DNA of 64,000 bases, taken from positions 496,001 through 560,000 of the forward strand of contig JAJNNX010000014.1 in assembly GCA_023159155.1 (NCBI GenBank), in the 5' to 3' direction. The translations under genes were made by a program, and so were the position numbers. The notes beneath the pieces are model-generated. The model ran no database searches. It was not told the DNA's origin and saw only the letters and a list, made by a program, of their open reading frames with translations. Every line of letters starts with the position of its first letter. The stretch's first letter is position 1. The DNA comes from Ustulina deusta (Eukaryota; Ascomycota; Sordariomycetes; Xylariales; Xylariaceae). Shown piece after piece: positions 11,464 through 23,300 of this stretch.

Positions 11464-12720
11464 ATGAAAAGGATACGATACCACCAATTCTCGCGCCAGT
11501 GGCTCGCCACAGCACCCCCGCCGTCTGCGACAACCCTGTCCCGGGTATCTCGACTATCACGGCCGGCGCCCGCTGCCTTGCCCGCCCAGATACGACGCCA
11601 ATCCACCGCCATAACGCCAGAGGCCATCTTCGACGAGGCAGAGGCCCGTGAGCCGTCGGAAGAGAGCGCGAGTTTCCACGAGGCCGACTCGTCCCCGCAG
11701 TCTCTCCCCTCGCCCCACCCCGACAGGGCGTTGCGGTCTGCTAAACTCGCCGCCCTTCATGCGCGACTCTCTCTCTCCTCTCAAATCCCCCGCCAAGTTC
11801 TCGCGCGAGCTCTCGTCGACCCCTCCGCAGACGCTCATCCCAGGTTCAATAATGCCAACCTGGCCTTCGTCGGCGCTTCCTTGCTCCAATACCACACCTC
11901 GGAGTTGCTCGTGACGAGGTACCCGCGTCTGCCCATGAGCATCCTATTTGCCGCCATGAAGGGATATGCCGGCGAGCCTGCCTTGGACCGGATTGCCCGA
12001 TCCTGGGGTGTAGAAGCTGCTGCTGCCCCTGGCGAGGAGGTTGACCCGGGGTACCTGCAGTTCTCTGGCGAGAAGCCGTCAGTAATGATGCACAAATGGG
12101 GCTATGTTCGTGCTGAGGCAAAAGAGTTGGTTAAATACAAGTGGCGCCGCGGCATGAGCAGTAGGGTAGTGTTTGACGACCCATTTGGTAACACAATCAC
12201 AAAACCAACCACGGATATAGAAGTCAGTGATGAGCGGAACACAAAGAGCTTGGTTTTGCAGGACGCGGCAAGTAACGCGCACGCCAACTTTGTACGGGCT
12301 GTTATTGGCGCGGTATATCTACACTGTGGCGGCGACGCCGCCAAGCTCTTTATCAGGTCCCATGTGCTCTCCAGATACCTGGACTTGGCGAACTTGTTTT
12401 CCTTTAGGCTTCCGCAACGGGAGCTGAACCGCCTGTGCGCCCGCGAAAACTTCGACCCACCCGTGGCGCGATTGCTTAGCGAGACGGGTCGTCTCAGCAA
12501 AACCCCCGTGTTCGTCGTCGGTATCTATAGTGGCCACGACAAGCTCGGTGAGGCCCCGGGCGCTAATTTAGACGCGGCCAAGGTCGCTGCTTCCATCAAT
12601 GCCCTCAAATCATGGTATCTATACAGCCCTGGCCAGGTTGCCTTGCCGAGTGATACCTTCGCAGAAGACGCCGCACCCTGGAAACCAGCCTATGTTGACA
12701 TCGGCGAGATAGTAACCTAG
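11464..12720 (+). CDS. MRPL3: Mitochondrial large ribosomal subunit protein mL44 (MRPL3, RNase III-like)
   Basis: This is a single-exon gene of 418 residues. The ATG at 11464 is chosen because it begins a basic, Ser/Arg/Ala-rich, acid-free N-terminus (MKRIRYHQFSRQWLATAPPP) typical of mitochondrial import signals; the frame upstream has no ATG. An RNase III-like fold follows (~105-300). The segment ANLAFVGASLLQYHTSELL (~131-149) replaces the catalytic ERLEFLGD-type signature, as expected for a structural rather than catalytic member. A double-stranded RNA-binding region (~333-387) ends the protein. mL44 binds 21S/23S-type rRNA in the mitoribosome. Length and domain order match the fungal family. 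Confidence 0.92.
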   Translation: MKRIRYHQFSRQWLATAPPPSATTLSRVSRLSRPAPAALPAQIRRQSTAITPEAIFDEAEAREPSEESASFHEADSSPQSLPSPHPDRALRSAKLAALHARLSLSSQIPRQVLARALVDPSADAHPRFNNANLAFVGASLLQYHTSELLVTRYPRLPMSILFAAMKGYAGEPALDRIARSWGVEAAAAPGEEVDPGYLQFSGEKPSVMMHKWGYVRAEAKELVKYKWRRGMSSRVVFDDPFGNTITKPTTDIEVSDERNTKSLVLQDAASNAHANFVRAVIGAVYLHCGGDAAKLFIRSHVLSRYLDLANLFSFRLPQRELNRLCARENFDPPVARLLSETGRLSKTPVFVVGIYSGHDKLGEAPGANLDAAKVAASINALKSWYLYSPGQVALPSDTFAEDAAPWKPAYVDIGEIVT

Positions 12721-15700
12721 ATGTTATTGCCAATAAAGGATAACCTGGGACGAAGAGACGGCGTACCTGTACGAGATATGTAGAAACTAAACCGCTATAT
12801 GCGACATGTATGAATGAGAGCTCGAACAAGTTGGGGATAGTCAGGGGAGTATAGGGGACGACGACCCGACTTGCGCTCATCATACGCCATGGTAGTCTGA
12901 ACCCAGTCGTTGCATCGATCATCAGACAGACCCGTGTATCATATCCTATTAGGCAAGAGGGTGGCAAGGCCGACCAAATGTAGAAACAGATACAACATTA
13001 AGCATCACTCGTTCGCACGACAACGCGTCGAGAAAAAAGGCTATATACCTACCTCTTTAATAAAGTGTATATATTGCAAATCTGTCATCCGAAAACGATC
13101 GAGTGACCCGTTACCCACGGCTAACTGCCAATGGGTTGCGGAAACCACAATTATCCCAAGGCGTGTGTGACGGGCTGCTGGGAACCACCCCCTCCTCCCC
13201 GGGAAACTTGCTGCGATCTTCTAGATAAACCAACGGCATTCTCAAGGCTAAGGTATGTCATATCCCAAACGAGATATCGACATGATCCTATTTATCTAGT
13301 CCATCGTTTGGCGCTGCGAGTCGCGACTTGCTGTTGCGGTTGAGACAAATCAATCCATCTATCTATCTATCCGGCTTTGGTATACGAAGCGGGTGATGGG
13401 GTGTTGATAAACCCGCTAGGCGAGTCGAGATGCGGCGGGAACTAGGTACACACAGTAACTAACTGTCGGGGGGGGGGGCAAAAAACAACTACGGGAACAA
13501 GCTAGGTAGGTAAACACCTACTCTAATTGCCAGCTGGAGATTAAATGTCTTCGTGTACTACCGAGTATGGTGATTACCTACTCATGGGACGATTAGCAGC
13601 GACGTACTGTAGAGCTAGCTGTAAGATAGGGATTCAAGTCCACTAGGGAGGCAAAAGACTACCAAGCTTGTATCAGAGCGAGGTAGGGCAGGCCCTCCTA
13701 ACTCCATGATAAGTTGGCAACCTTATGCCGACGGTAACCCGGGCACCTACCTCTATAGCTGGGAACTTGTACGCGTGTGGGCGCTGATATTTTCGGCGGT
13801 ATGTTTGGTAGTAGTAGTTACCGGCCTAGAATAACGCGCTGCAAGTGAACCTTTACCCCCGGCAATAGAGACCGGATTGTACTGGATAGTGGCGAACGCC
13901 GCCCGAAAAGACGTGTCTCGGATCAGACCAGTTAGTTGCGTACTGCGTAGGTAAACATGAGTAAAGTATGGATGTCATTGTTCAGTTATAAGAGCGTGGC
14001 GCACTGCTTTGGGATTCCCGTCATAGCCTATCGCTCTGCATCTTGATCTGGTTATCTTCTTTAAATCTGCGGTTGCCCGATAATAGCATTAGAACGTTGG
14101 CATTATATTCGCAATAGTGTAACGATGATTGTTGAGTGGTCGTGAGTGCACAATGCAGCTGGGCTGCCAGCAGTAATTAATGTCTCGACTGCTTATACGG
14201 CTGTTAATAGTAATAGCGGGAGTCTTCGGCAATCAGCAACAGTATTCTACGTATCGTAGCATTTCTCGAGCTACTATCCGGTCTACTTTGCCTTGTTTTC
14301 TGAGTCCAGGAATATAGTACTATACTTCCTACTTATAGCAGTAAGTATATTGTTAATCCGCTACAACTAAGGGTTATAACTTAAAAAGCTGTACTAACTA
14401 TGATCTTTAAAGCATTATATAGAGGAATAACAGGCAAGTCCTAGTGAAAAATTACCTATAACAGCTGTTATGCACTATAGCTGCTAATTATGTACAATAG
14501 TTAATATATTCTTGAAAATGCTCCTCTTAATTGCTTCTTATTGAGGTGTTAAATCCTTGTCCTTGTTGAAGCACAACAGCTCACAACTCTAGCTAAACCT
14601 ACTATAGTTGCTAGCTTTTTGTTATGCTCGAGTGGCTTACACAAGATACTAAAGCCTAGTAGGCTATAAAGAGTTGCCTATCCTCTGTTGTTATGAGGAG
14701 TTAGGACCTTTCTTTGTCTTACTATACTATACACAATTAGACACACATACCTACATATCCACACACACTTACTTGTCCTCACTTATACTCATACTCACAT
14801 CAACAATGTCCAACTTTGACACCTCTCCGTCCTCTGAGGACTGGCTAGTTGGAACCAGTCTACAACAGCTCGCCTATGAGCATTGGAAGCCGCTATCTTG
14901 GGCTTTACTACCCAGGGGATAGGGTATGTTGGAAATCCAAAAGTAGTTATGATGAATCTAAAGATATCGCGCACGATATCCCTGAAGCCTTTTTGCGCTA
15001 TCCTCCGATCCCCCGCTTTGAACCCTGCCTCGCTCATATGGTAACACGCGGCAACGGCTTTAAGGGAGCACTTCTCTACGTGGTCGGACTCTTCTGGAGG
15101 GTTTCGTTGGTCATGAGTGTCAGTTTTTTTTTGGATTTCGACCGCGAAGTATGCTTATAGCAAGTGGGACTGGGGTACCACGGTAATTTCAAACATTGTC
15201 TGCCTCATATACCGAGGCCTACCACGTCGCTAGCACCAGTGCAAGGAAACATTGCATAGAACTAATACATAATAGGACCCCCTAATAACTGCCGTTGTTT
15301 TTATCCCTTCTTGTTCTACTTAATCAGTTGAGCGTTGTCACACGTCACACGCACTGTGTTACAAACCAACAAGAAGAACGACCAGTTGGGCAGGCCAAGC
15401 GCGCACCCCGCGGTGGAAATGACAGGTGGCCGTGCACGAGGCAAGCCACAAAGGGGAATCACAAGGGAGGCTGGAATCACCCGCGAAGGTTGGGTGACTA
15501 AGCATACAACCACTTGGAACTACTTGTGGGGAGCATTCCTTCACGACTTAGTGAACGATACCCTATCCGAATGTACTTCAGCTTCTTGCCGAACACACAG
15601 TCTTTACGATACCACAGAAACGCGCATATCGGCCAGTCTAATATAGCCGGGTCGTTACACACTGTAAATTGTATGACTGGCTTCGGTGTATCACCTTACA

Positions 15701-16650
15701 CCAAATTCAGTATTCATCTAATAGTCAGCTATCCAGCTATTCGGCCCCTTGCTCTAGATCTGAACCCCTTGTTGGAATGGGAAAGAATTGCCGAACCAAT
15801 TGGTGTATATAGATCAGTATTGGCACCTCAGTTCCGAAGGCTGGAAGAAGCCCAAAGACCTTTGGCCCCTTAGAAGATTATTGGTAATATGAAACCATCT
15901 TCCATGCCCTAGTCACCTCGCCCTTGTTATAAGCGTTACCTGCGCCCAGATCATCGACCTTAACCCCCTAGCCCACATCATGATGCACTTTGTTGAGTAG
16001 GCGTCTTGCGCATATGCTATGGTTTCAACAAGAGGCTACTTTCTCTAATTTGGACAACCTTTTTCTTTAGCATTGCTTGCCTTGAGGGGTTTGGAACTTG
16101 GGCATCACCTGTTCACGGGGTATCTTCATTCGGATGGATGACACTGTGGTCTAGGAATACCTCACATAGGGATACAGAGAGGGCAGCAAGATGCAGTAAT
16201 AAATCCTTTCTTGGCAACAAGACCTTCTACAGACTAACTTCTGCTCATATGAATTGGACACAGGGGGCATGTTGGTTGAAAGATGCTGCTGTTCAGGCTG
16301 TTGTAAATGGTGTGAAACAAACTGGGTGTTTGTGGTGTACCAACGATGGTTTCGAAACACCGCGCATCGCAATATCCATAGATTGTACGTTATTTTCGGC
16401 TTCACCACATTCTTAGCTATAGATTGGTTAATTTATTTTGAGCTGAAATATCAATCCGCTGATTTTTCAATGCCTCTTGAACCTCTAACTAACACTTACT
16501 ACGTAGGGGCCTGACCGTCATTTTTGTTGGTGTCCACATAGTGTCCAAGACTATCTAATCCATTTTGTATGGAAAATACAGGGGTATGACAACATGTATG
16601 GGACAACTACCAAAACAGGTTTAGGTTCCTCTCCTGATATCAGATCTTCA
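12721..16650. other. Intergenic region, 3.9 kb, no supported gene
   Basis: Composition drifts from mixed to more AT-rich around 14.1-14.7 kb. It holds an (ATCT)n microsatellite near 13,353-13,371, a run of ten G near 13,470, and a short plus-strand frame from 14,804 (MSNFDTSPSSEDWLVG...) that stops after 39 codons. Frames at 15.3-16.4 kb show no family likeness or coherent splicing. These may be relics of older genes. Confidence 0.45.
13353..13371. repeat. (ATCT)n microsatellite
   Basis: A short tandem run of ATCT units (ATCCATCTATCTATCTATC) lies in non-coding DNA. Confidence 0.85.
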
Positions 16651-16659
16651 TCTTCGAAA

Positions 16660-16890
16660 AACCGAGGCGGGCAAAATGCCGCTGTCGCGCGGTCGTCGGT
16701 TCGAATCCGGCTCGAGCCCCCTTTGCAAGTTTGAGGAGTAGGACCCAGGAGGGGGGACCACCCAGGTCTCCCAGGGGGAGCCCCAGAGTAGCGGCGGCGG
16801 GCAGCCAGGGTTTGTTGTATGCATGTAGGTATGTGTGTGTGTGTACATATGTAAATATAGGTACATATGGAGGGTATCCATCACTCCATG
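16660..16890 (+). mobile_element. tRNA-derived SINE-like element with pol III box B
   Basis: The sequence GGTTCGAATCC (16,698-16,708) is a perfect pol III box B. It sits in a T-arm that folds with a 5-bp stem (16,695-16,699 with 16,707-16,711), including one G-U pair, and a 7-nt loop. An anticodon-like hairpin lies just upstream (16,678-16,693). No matching 5' acceptor strand or normal D-arm is found, so this is not an intact tRNA. A GC-rich unrelated body follows, ending in a (TG)n/(TA)n-like tail near 16,830-16,865. Head plus body plus simple tail is the layout of tRNA-derived SINEs. Antisense translation gives the familiar false peptide EPDSNRRPRDS, a hallmark of tRNA-like DNA. The outer borders are estimates. 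Confidence 0.5.
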
Positions 16891-17106
16891 GGGATTGCCT
16901 AGATACCGAGTCCAGACGCCGCAACCCTCTTCCGCAAGGGGGCAGCTGTGCTGTATGTAGGTACTATTCCGTCGTCGTCGTCGTCGTCGCCATCACTGCG
17001 ACGACGCAGCGCTCAAAAATAGTGCTGCTAGGTATATCGACGCTCTGAAAAACACAATAGGCCAAAAAATACTCCTTGTGGTATATATTTTCACGACCCC
17101 GACGGA

Positions 17107-19708
17107 TCAACTGAAGTGATCGCCCTCGCCGAGTTTCCCGACGGCACCACGCCTCATAAGCCTCCTGAACCGTTCCCCGCGCGCGTCCTCCTCGGCCTGC
17201 TCGCGCATCTTCTTCTTGCGCTCGTACACGGCGCGCACGCAGCGCTTTATCTGGTCTTTGCCCTCGGCGTAGTTGGCGCGCGCGAGCGCGACGACCTTGT
17301 CGATCTGCTGGGGGGTGTACAGGAAGTTCCACGTGCTCATGTAGTCGCTGTGAGCGGGGTCCACGCCTTCGACTTTCTCCGGGTTTGCTAGGAACGGCAG
17401 ATACACGACTGCTAGCCCTGCGTGCGACTGCATTAGCTTCCATGCCGTGTCGTTCGTCAGGGCCTTGGATGGCGGCGGGGGCTCGGAGGACCGCTCTTCT
17501 GTCGTGCCCACCCAAATCGTGCAGTACCCTAGATCTGAATCCTCTGGATTAAACTGCTCATGTTGTGTTTTGGTGTTCTCGTTCGCAGAGCCAGAAAAAG
17601 GCTGTGAAGTTGAGTTGGTGTGATGAGCTGCTTGGTCTTGTTGTGCGCGTGCCAGCTTTGCGTCCGCCTCAGCTACTGTGTCGGCTTGCGCTCTATCGAG
17701 TTGTTGCCCAATCTCTTCGGAGGAGGCTGTAGCTTTGGGCCAGCCGGCACCGACGGGCCAACCCTTGATCCCGCGTTGGCGGGCATACCCGTCTGCCACG
17801 GAGAGCCAATTGTCTGTTTTAATGTCTGCAGAGGCATCGAACGCCACGATGATATCGATATCGCGGCCAGGTCGTAGTAAGGGATAAATGGGTAGGTTGT
17901 TAGACATCCCGGCATCCATGAGCTGGATATATTCCTGTTCTTGGATATTTGTCGGTGTTGTGAATCGTAGCTTGTTTGAGTCCATTGCGTAGGCAAAGTT
18001 GGGGATTGATGCCGGATCAACTTCGAGGAGAATTTAGCATATTTTTCTCGAAGCGAAATAATCGATGCGGGAGGTTTTAGTTAGATCGGGAAATTTCGGC
18101 GACTGGTATTGGGGGGGGAGGTGAAGGAGACGGCTATTTTCATCACTTACATGGATGTACTTTTTCCAGATCTTCGCTGTACCCGTGAATCATTTCGTCG
18201 ATTGCTCCGAAACCAGTCAGACTGCGTACCAGGGGTCGAATCTCACGATAATAGTGGCTCAGGGTGGCGCAGAATGCAGACCCAAAGATTCCCAACAATA
18301 TGGGCATTCGTAATTCGGGAAGATGTACACCACTTTCAGGTGTCACATCTCTACCGTTGTTGAATCGTCGTCCCATTGCCCATGTTGGGATGCCTGCGCT
18401 GAATTCCTCACAAAAGAACTCATATGGCGTGAGCTCAAACCACTGGAACCATCCCTCCTTCTTGGCAATTTCTTTCGCCTTCTCCGACGGCGAGCCATTC
18501 GAATCCGTGATAGCTCCATCTATATCGGGTATTTCATGTCTCACCGCTGTATATATAGGCAATGGGTTCTGGCCGTATTTAATGTACTCCCGCTGATTGG
18601 AGAGCTTGAAATCTTTCACATTCACGCCAAGTTCACCCTTAGGAACTAGTAACCTCGCGCTTAATAATATACCGTATATATCTACCAACCCGAAATCCGC
18701 GTTTGGGTCTCCCCTAAGTTTCTCGACCATGCTACTGAGGAGTAGCTTATTCGTGGGAGAAGACGTGACGGAGGCAAAGGCGGCGGGAGGAAAGGCAATG
18801 TGAACACCTAGTCTAGCCTTTAAATGATCCACGATACGGTCTAAGCGACGCTCCGTGATCGAGGAGTGGTAGAGGGACTGCAGCCAGCAGGATCCACTGA
18901 CGCCAGAAGTATACGTGACACAATCGAAAAGCCCGTCTTCTTGGGCTGCTAACATCGAGCCCGTGCCCGCAACGAGCGCACGGAGTCCACCGCCCGAACC
19001 GCACATGGCAATGGTTGGCACATCGGCGGGATTGATATCCTGCTCGTTCAAGTCAAGATAGTGGGCCAAAGCGGCAACGGCAACTTTCTTCCGGCGGGAG
19101 AGGAACTCTTTCTCCTCTTCGCACAGGTCATCTGATACACGAACGGTGGCCGAGTATTGAATTTCTGGGTTCACGGAGGGATCGTGTGCTTCCTTCCATA
19201 TCTCATCAGCCAGCGACCCATTGGACATGGATAGTTCCCTCTGAAGCTTCCTAATTTGCCGTGGGATTGTCTTGGACCACTCAGGCAATATGAAGTCGAC
19301 GATCTTGTCCGAAAATGACGACCATTCGATGTCTGTCGCATTCGAGAAGTCCTCGAAGCGACGGGTGAATGAGCCCCAAGCCGTCGTCTCATTCCCGATC
19401 TTTTCGCCATTCTGCGAAGACGCCGCGTTGTCGCGCAGTCGTGGCCTCGTCTCTCTTGTGCGCCGGGCTTGGCGAAGTTCGTCGCCTGGGTAGAAGGTGT
19501 ATATAAGCAAGCCGCCCAGAAATAACAGCGCGGGTGTGGCAAGGGATCCTATACCGGGATTGCTTCGCTCTCGTATTTTGCTGGAGCTGAAGGAGCCCTG
19601 AGGAAACCGGCGATTGGCCAATTGCAGGTTGCTTGACTTTCCACGGGCCGAGAGCAGCAATCTCCTTCCCCACGCATGATCCAAATGAGATCTCTGAAGA
19701 GTCCTCAT
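17107..19708 (-). CDS. plaA: Cytosolic phospholipase A2-type (group IV) lipase, membrane-anchored, probably mitochondrial
   Basis: Two exons, 18151-19708 and 17107-18020, are joined by a 130-nt phase-1 intron (GTAAGT...CTAAC...GAAG), giving 823 residues. The N-terminus is Arg/Ser/Leu-rich without acids for most of ~40 residues, then a hydrophobic helix lies at ~55-72, suggesting mitochondrial targeting and a membrane anchor. The catalytic module has a Gly-rich oxyanion loop CGSGGGLRA (236-244), the lipase elbow GVSGS with nucleophile Ser271, and the Asp of the DAG motif (Asp555): the Ser-Asp dyad of cPLA2. It should release fatty acids from phospholipids. The C-terminal ~120 residues are charged. 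Length and layout match Aspergillus PlaA-like enzymes; the symbol is by resemblance. All catalytic residues are present, so it is likely active. Confidence 0.88.
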
Positions 19709-20380
19709 TGTCCGTCCTGTGTCTCCTCAGAGACTCATCTTTGCGGCGGAACCTGCTCACGGGCACAGCCACGCTATCTGTTGGTTGCCCTCGAAATCCA
19801 CGCGTATTCGAACATGAAAGTCAAGTGGGTAAGTAGAACGTTCGAGTTCGAGCGCTCTATGTAGGTAGGTACCTTTTAGGTAAAGGTTAGGTGGTGACAT
19901 CATTAATCACGCTAACGCTATTATGTGCTTATCGGGTCTATCCATTTCACGGGAACCCACCTCTTCCATCAGGGTTAAGAGAGGTGCCAGCCACCCTTAT
20001 CTTATCAGCTTAAGCACGCACTGCTACAAACACCAGATAAGCTGGCTAGACCTTCCTTTTTTAGACTTATCCTTTGACTACCACTCAGGACAGCGTGCAC
20101 CCAATTTACTGTGAATCCTAGCCTCGCTAATTGCAATGTTGTGTAATAGCTTATGGGGTTCAGCAATAAGGCATCTGTGTCAGAAATAAGCGAGTTTGCA
20201 ACTTGGTTCAATTGATTGATTGATGTGTCTACGTTGTTGTGTGTGTTGTTCTCAGTGCTGTAGTTCGCGGGATAAGGGAGGCTATCTGAAGAGGGGCGAG
20301 AAACTACTAGTAGCAACCAAACGTTAGTTGTTGTACTTGCTAACCTTTTTCTCATACCTCACTCAGCTATAAGATAGTCG
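19709..20380. other. Upstream region of the cPLA2 gene
   Basis: GC-balanced non-coding DNA carries the cPLA2 promoter. It contains one TAGGTAGGTACC-type run near 19,861. No other gene is seen. Composition turns AT-rich after about 20,380. Confidence 0.4.
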
Positions 20381-23300
20381 TCGGACTAGGTTGGCTATAA
20401 GACCTAACACTGTTATAAGAAGCTAGCAAGATGTAGATTTATAGACTTAAACTTGCTACAAGTAGGAGTTACATGACTTAGTTTACTTTGGTCTAAAAAG
20501 AAGGCAAACTAGGCACACTAATATAGTTTATACATATTCAACAGCTTTATATCAGCATAAATAGGCTGGTAAGGGCTAGAGTCGGGTTGGTATACTCAGC
20601 TGGTCTTTATGATATAATTTATACTGGCGGTATGAAAACCACTATTCCAACTCCCCATCCTAAGAAACATATAGGCACTTTCGAAACTTGGGCTTCGGTA
20701 GGCGAGAGACCCCAACCCTGTTAACAAAAAGATACCCGTTTTTTTTGTTAAAACTTAACTATAATATGGGTGAAGTGCCTACAACTAGAGGTATAGCAGC
20801 GCAGTTTAAGCGAAACTGCTTTATATAAGCTTAGTTGCTGTTGGAGTAACAAAAAAAGAAACTAATAATAGATCGTTTGCCTACTACCTTATTTTCGTAC
20901 GGTATGATTCTAATAATATTTTCTAATACTGCAAATATATAAAAGTAGTAATTAAAAAAAGTTAATTTAAGATATAGTAATAATAGCGTTAGAATAATAA
21001 AGGATTAGCTATAATTAATAGGCTCGGGTAATTTAAACGCTAATTTATAGATTTTATGTAGCAAAACATTGAAAAATATGCGGCTTGAATTTCTATTGGA
21101 CCTATATAAAAAAGTCCGGTTATAGTATAGCTAGCAAGGATAAGGCTGCGGTCCAAGCATTATAACACGGCTTTTGTTTGTAACAAACTTGAAACTATTA
21201 GCTATATCTTGCTATCCGGAAAGTATACTCACAAGTAGTGCAAGTTTTCGAACAAGTTGTTAAGAGTACTTCTAGATGTAAGATATATATTCGCTTTGAT
21301 ATTTTGCCATGTAGAGCTATACTACCTTTTCTTTTTGTGCAACAACATTATTGTATAAGGCTGAGTCCTTTCTAGCTTCCCTAGCGTTATACGTATGAAT
21401 ATACCAAATTGGATAGCCCTAGCAAGCCGAGTATGCAGTGGTTTGTGGGTTATTGCATACAAATGTTGAAGTGTTGGTATGGAAGCCTCCAGGACTAGAG
21501 GTTCTAGCATCCAAAACTGGAATCCCCCATACTACGTTTGCCCCATAGGGCAGAAACCTTCGTATAAGCCTTATCTAACGAAGTTTTAGATAAAATAAAT
21601 GATTGCGGTTATTTTTGTAGCAATTACTATATAATTAAAAATATAAATATTTTAGCTAAAATAATATGCTTAAATAAACGTTTTTATATAAATATTTCTA
21701 TTTAAAATATATTTTAAGTAAAAAAAAAAAATATTATTTAAAAAGTTATTATTAATAAAAACAAATAACTATAGCGTATAAAATAATAAAAAAACAAATA
21801 ATAATAATTAACTTTAATATTAAATAGTAACTAATAGTTATATTATTTAGTACTATACGTATAAATATTATATTACTTTTAAAAAATATATTTAATAGCG
21901 TTAATAAAATTAACTTCTGTTCTATTTTTTTAAAACTAATATTTTATAACAAAAAAAATGTTTAGAACTAATTAAAATTAATGATTAATTTTAGTTCTAA
22001 CATTACTAATCTAAAACTATAGTTATTTTTTAATTCTAAAAAACAAATAATTTTAGTTATTTTATAAAATAAACTTTTTAATATATTAATTTTAGATTAT
22101 AGCTATTATATTATTTATTTTTAGTATATATTTAGCTATAAAACAAATAAAAGCGCTTATAATTCTTTTTTTAGCTAGATATATAAACGTATTAATATTA
22201 GCGTTTTAAAATCTAAAAAAAAATAAAAAGTTTTATTTATTAGTATAGGCTACTTCTGCTATAGTTTATATAGCTATATTTTAAAAATATAAGCTAGAAC
22301 TAGTGTTTAGTTCTTAGAAATGCTTAAAAAGTAAAAAAAAAAGCTAATCCTATTTATTAAAGAGCTTCTTAAGCAGTTTTCTATAGATACTAGCGTATAA
22401 ACTACATACTTTATAGTTGCTAAATAAAAAATAAGGCTTAAAAATGAAAAAAAAAAGCTAGCTCATCCTTTGTTTATAAATATAAATTATAACTATTAAA
22501 GTTTTTATTAACCTAGCTATTAATATAATCTTTTTATAGGTTATATTCTTTTATAATAATAAAACTATTTATAAATAGATTTTCTGATTGATTTAATAAT
22601 ATATATTTTTTAGCTAGTTTTAACTATAGTAGAGTTTATATAATATAAGTCTATAGTTAGGTTAGTTATTTTAAAATGTTTTTGCTTAAGTATAATATTT
22701 TATATAAAGTAAGCTAGATTAAAGGAAAGTAAGCTAACTTGCTTGATTTTCTATTTAATATTTGTAAATAACTAAAATAACTATAATTAATACTAACTTA
22801 TAGCTTTTAATTAACTATATCTATAAAATATAAATTTGCGTAATATTATATTTACTAATAACTAATTATAAAATATATTTATTATTTTAGTTAGTAGTAG
22901 TTTATAAAGCGCTTATATATAAAAAAAGACTTTTAATCTAAGTAAATAATAAAGCTATATTATTTTATTTTTTTATAATCCGAAGAAACATAAAGTAGTT
23001 TTAGCTGCAGCTTTAAAAGAGGCGCATAATAAAACAGCTAAATTAGTTATAAAGTTAGTAGTTCTGTTTTACTAGTAACTTTATAAAGCATTTAATTTAT
23101 TAAGTGGATTTTAGGCTGCTTTTTTTTCTATAAAGTACTAGCTATAAAGCTTGAAAGTTATAAAAAATAATAAATATACTAGCTTAAATATAAAGTCTTA
23201 TATAAAATAGCAAACCTAGCTAAATTAGATCTAATATTTAAAAGCTAACTAGGAAAAAGATATCGTAGAGAAAAGCTTTTAAAAACATAAATAATAACTT

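Noticed and set aside
11079..11627. 182-codon minus-strand ORF antisense to mL44
   Set aside because: It overlaps the mL44 start and the promoter, has low-complexity Arg/Gly content and no family likeness.
16660..16720. Functional tRNA gene (Asp-like GTC anticodon)
   Set aside because: The T-arm is good, but the anticodon arm has a 6-nt loop when paired, and no D-arm or 5' acceptor strand matches.
16640..16924. Minus-strand ORF with EPDSNRRPRDS
   Set aside because: This peptide is a known false translation of tRNA-like DNA, here the SINE-like head.
17116..17877. Plus-strand ORFs within the cPLA2 locus
   Set aside because: Shadows of the minus-strand cPLA2 second exon, which has catalytic motifs and consistent splicing.
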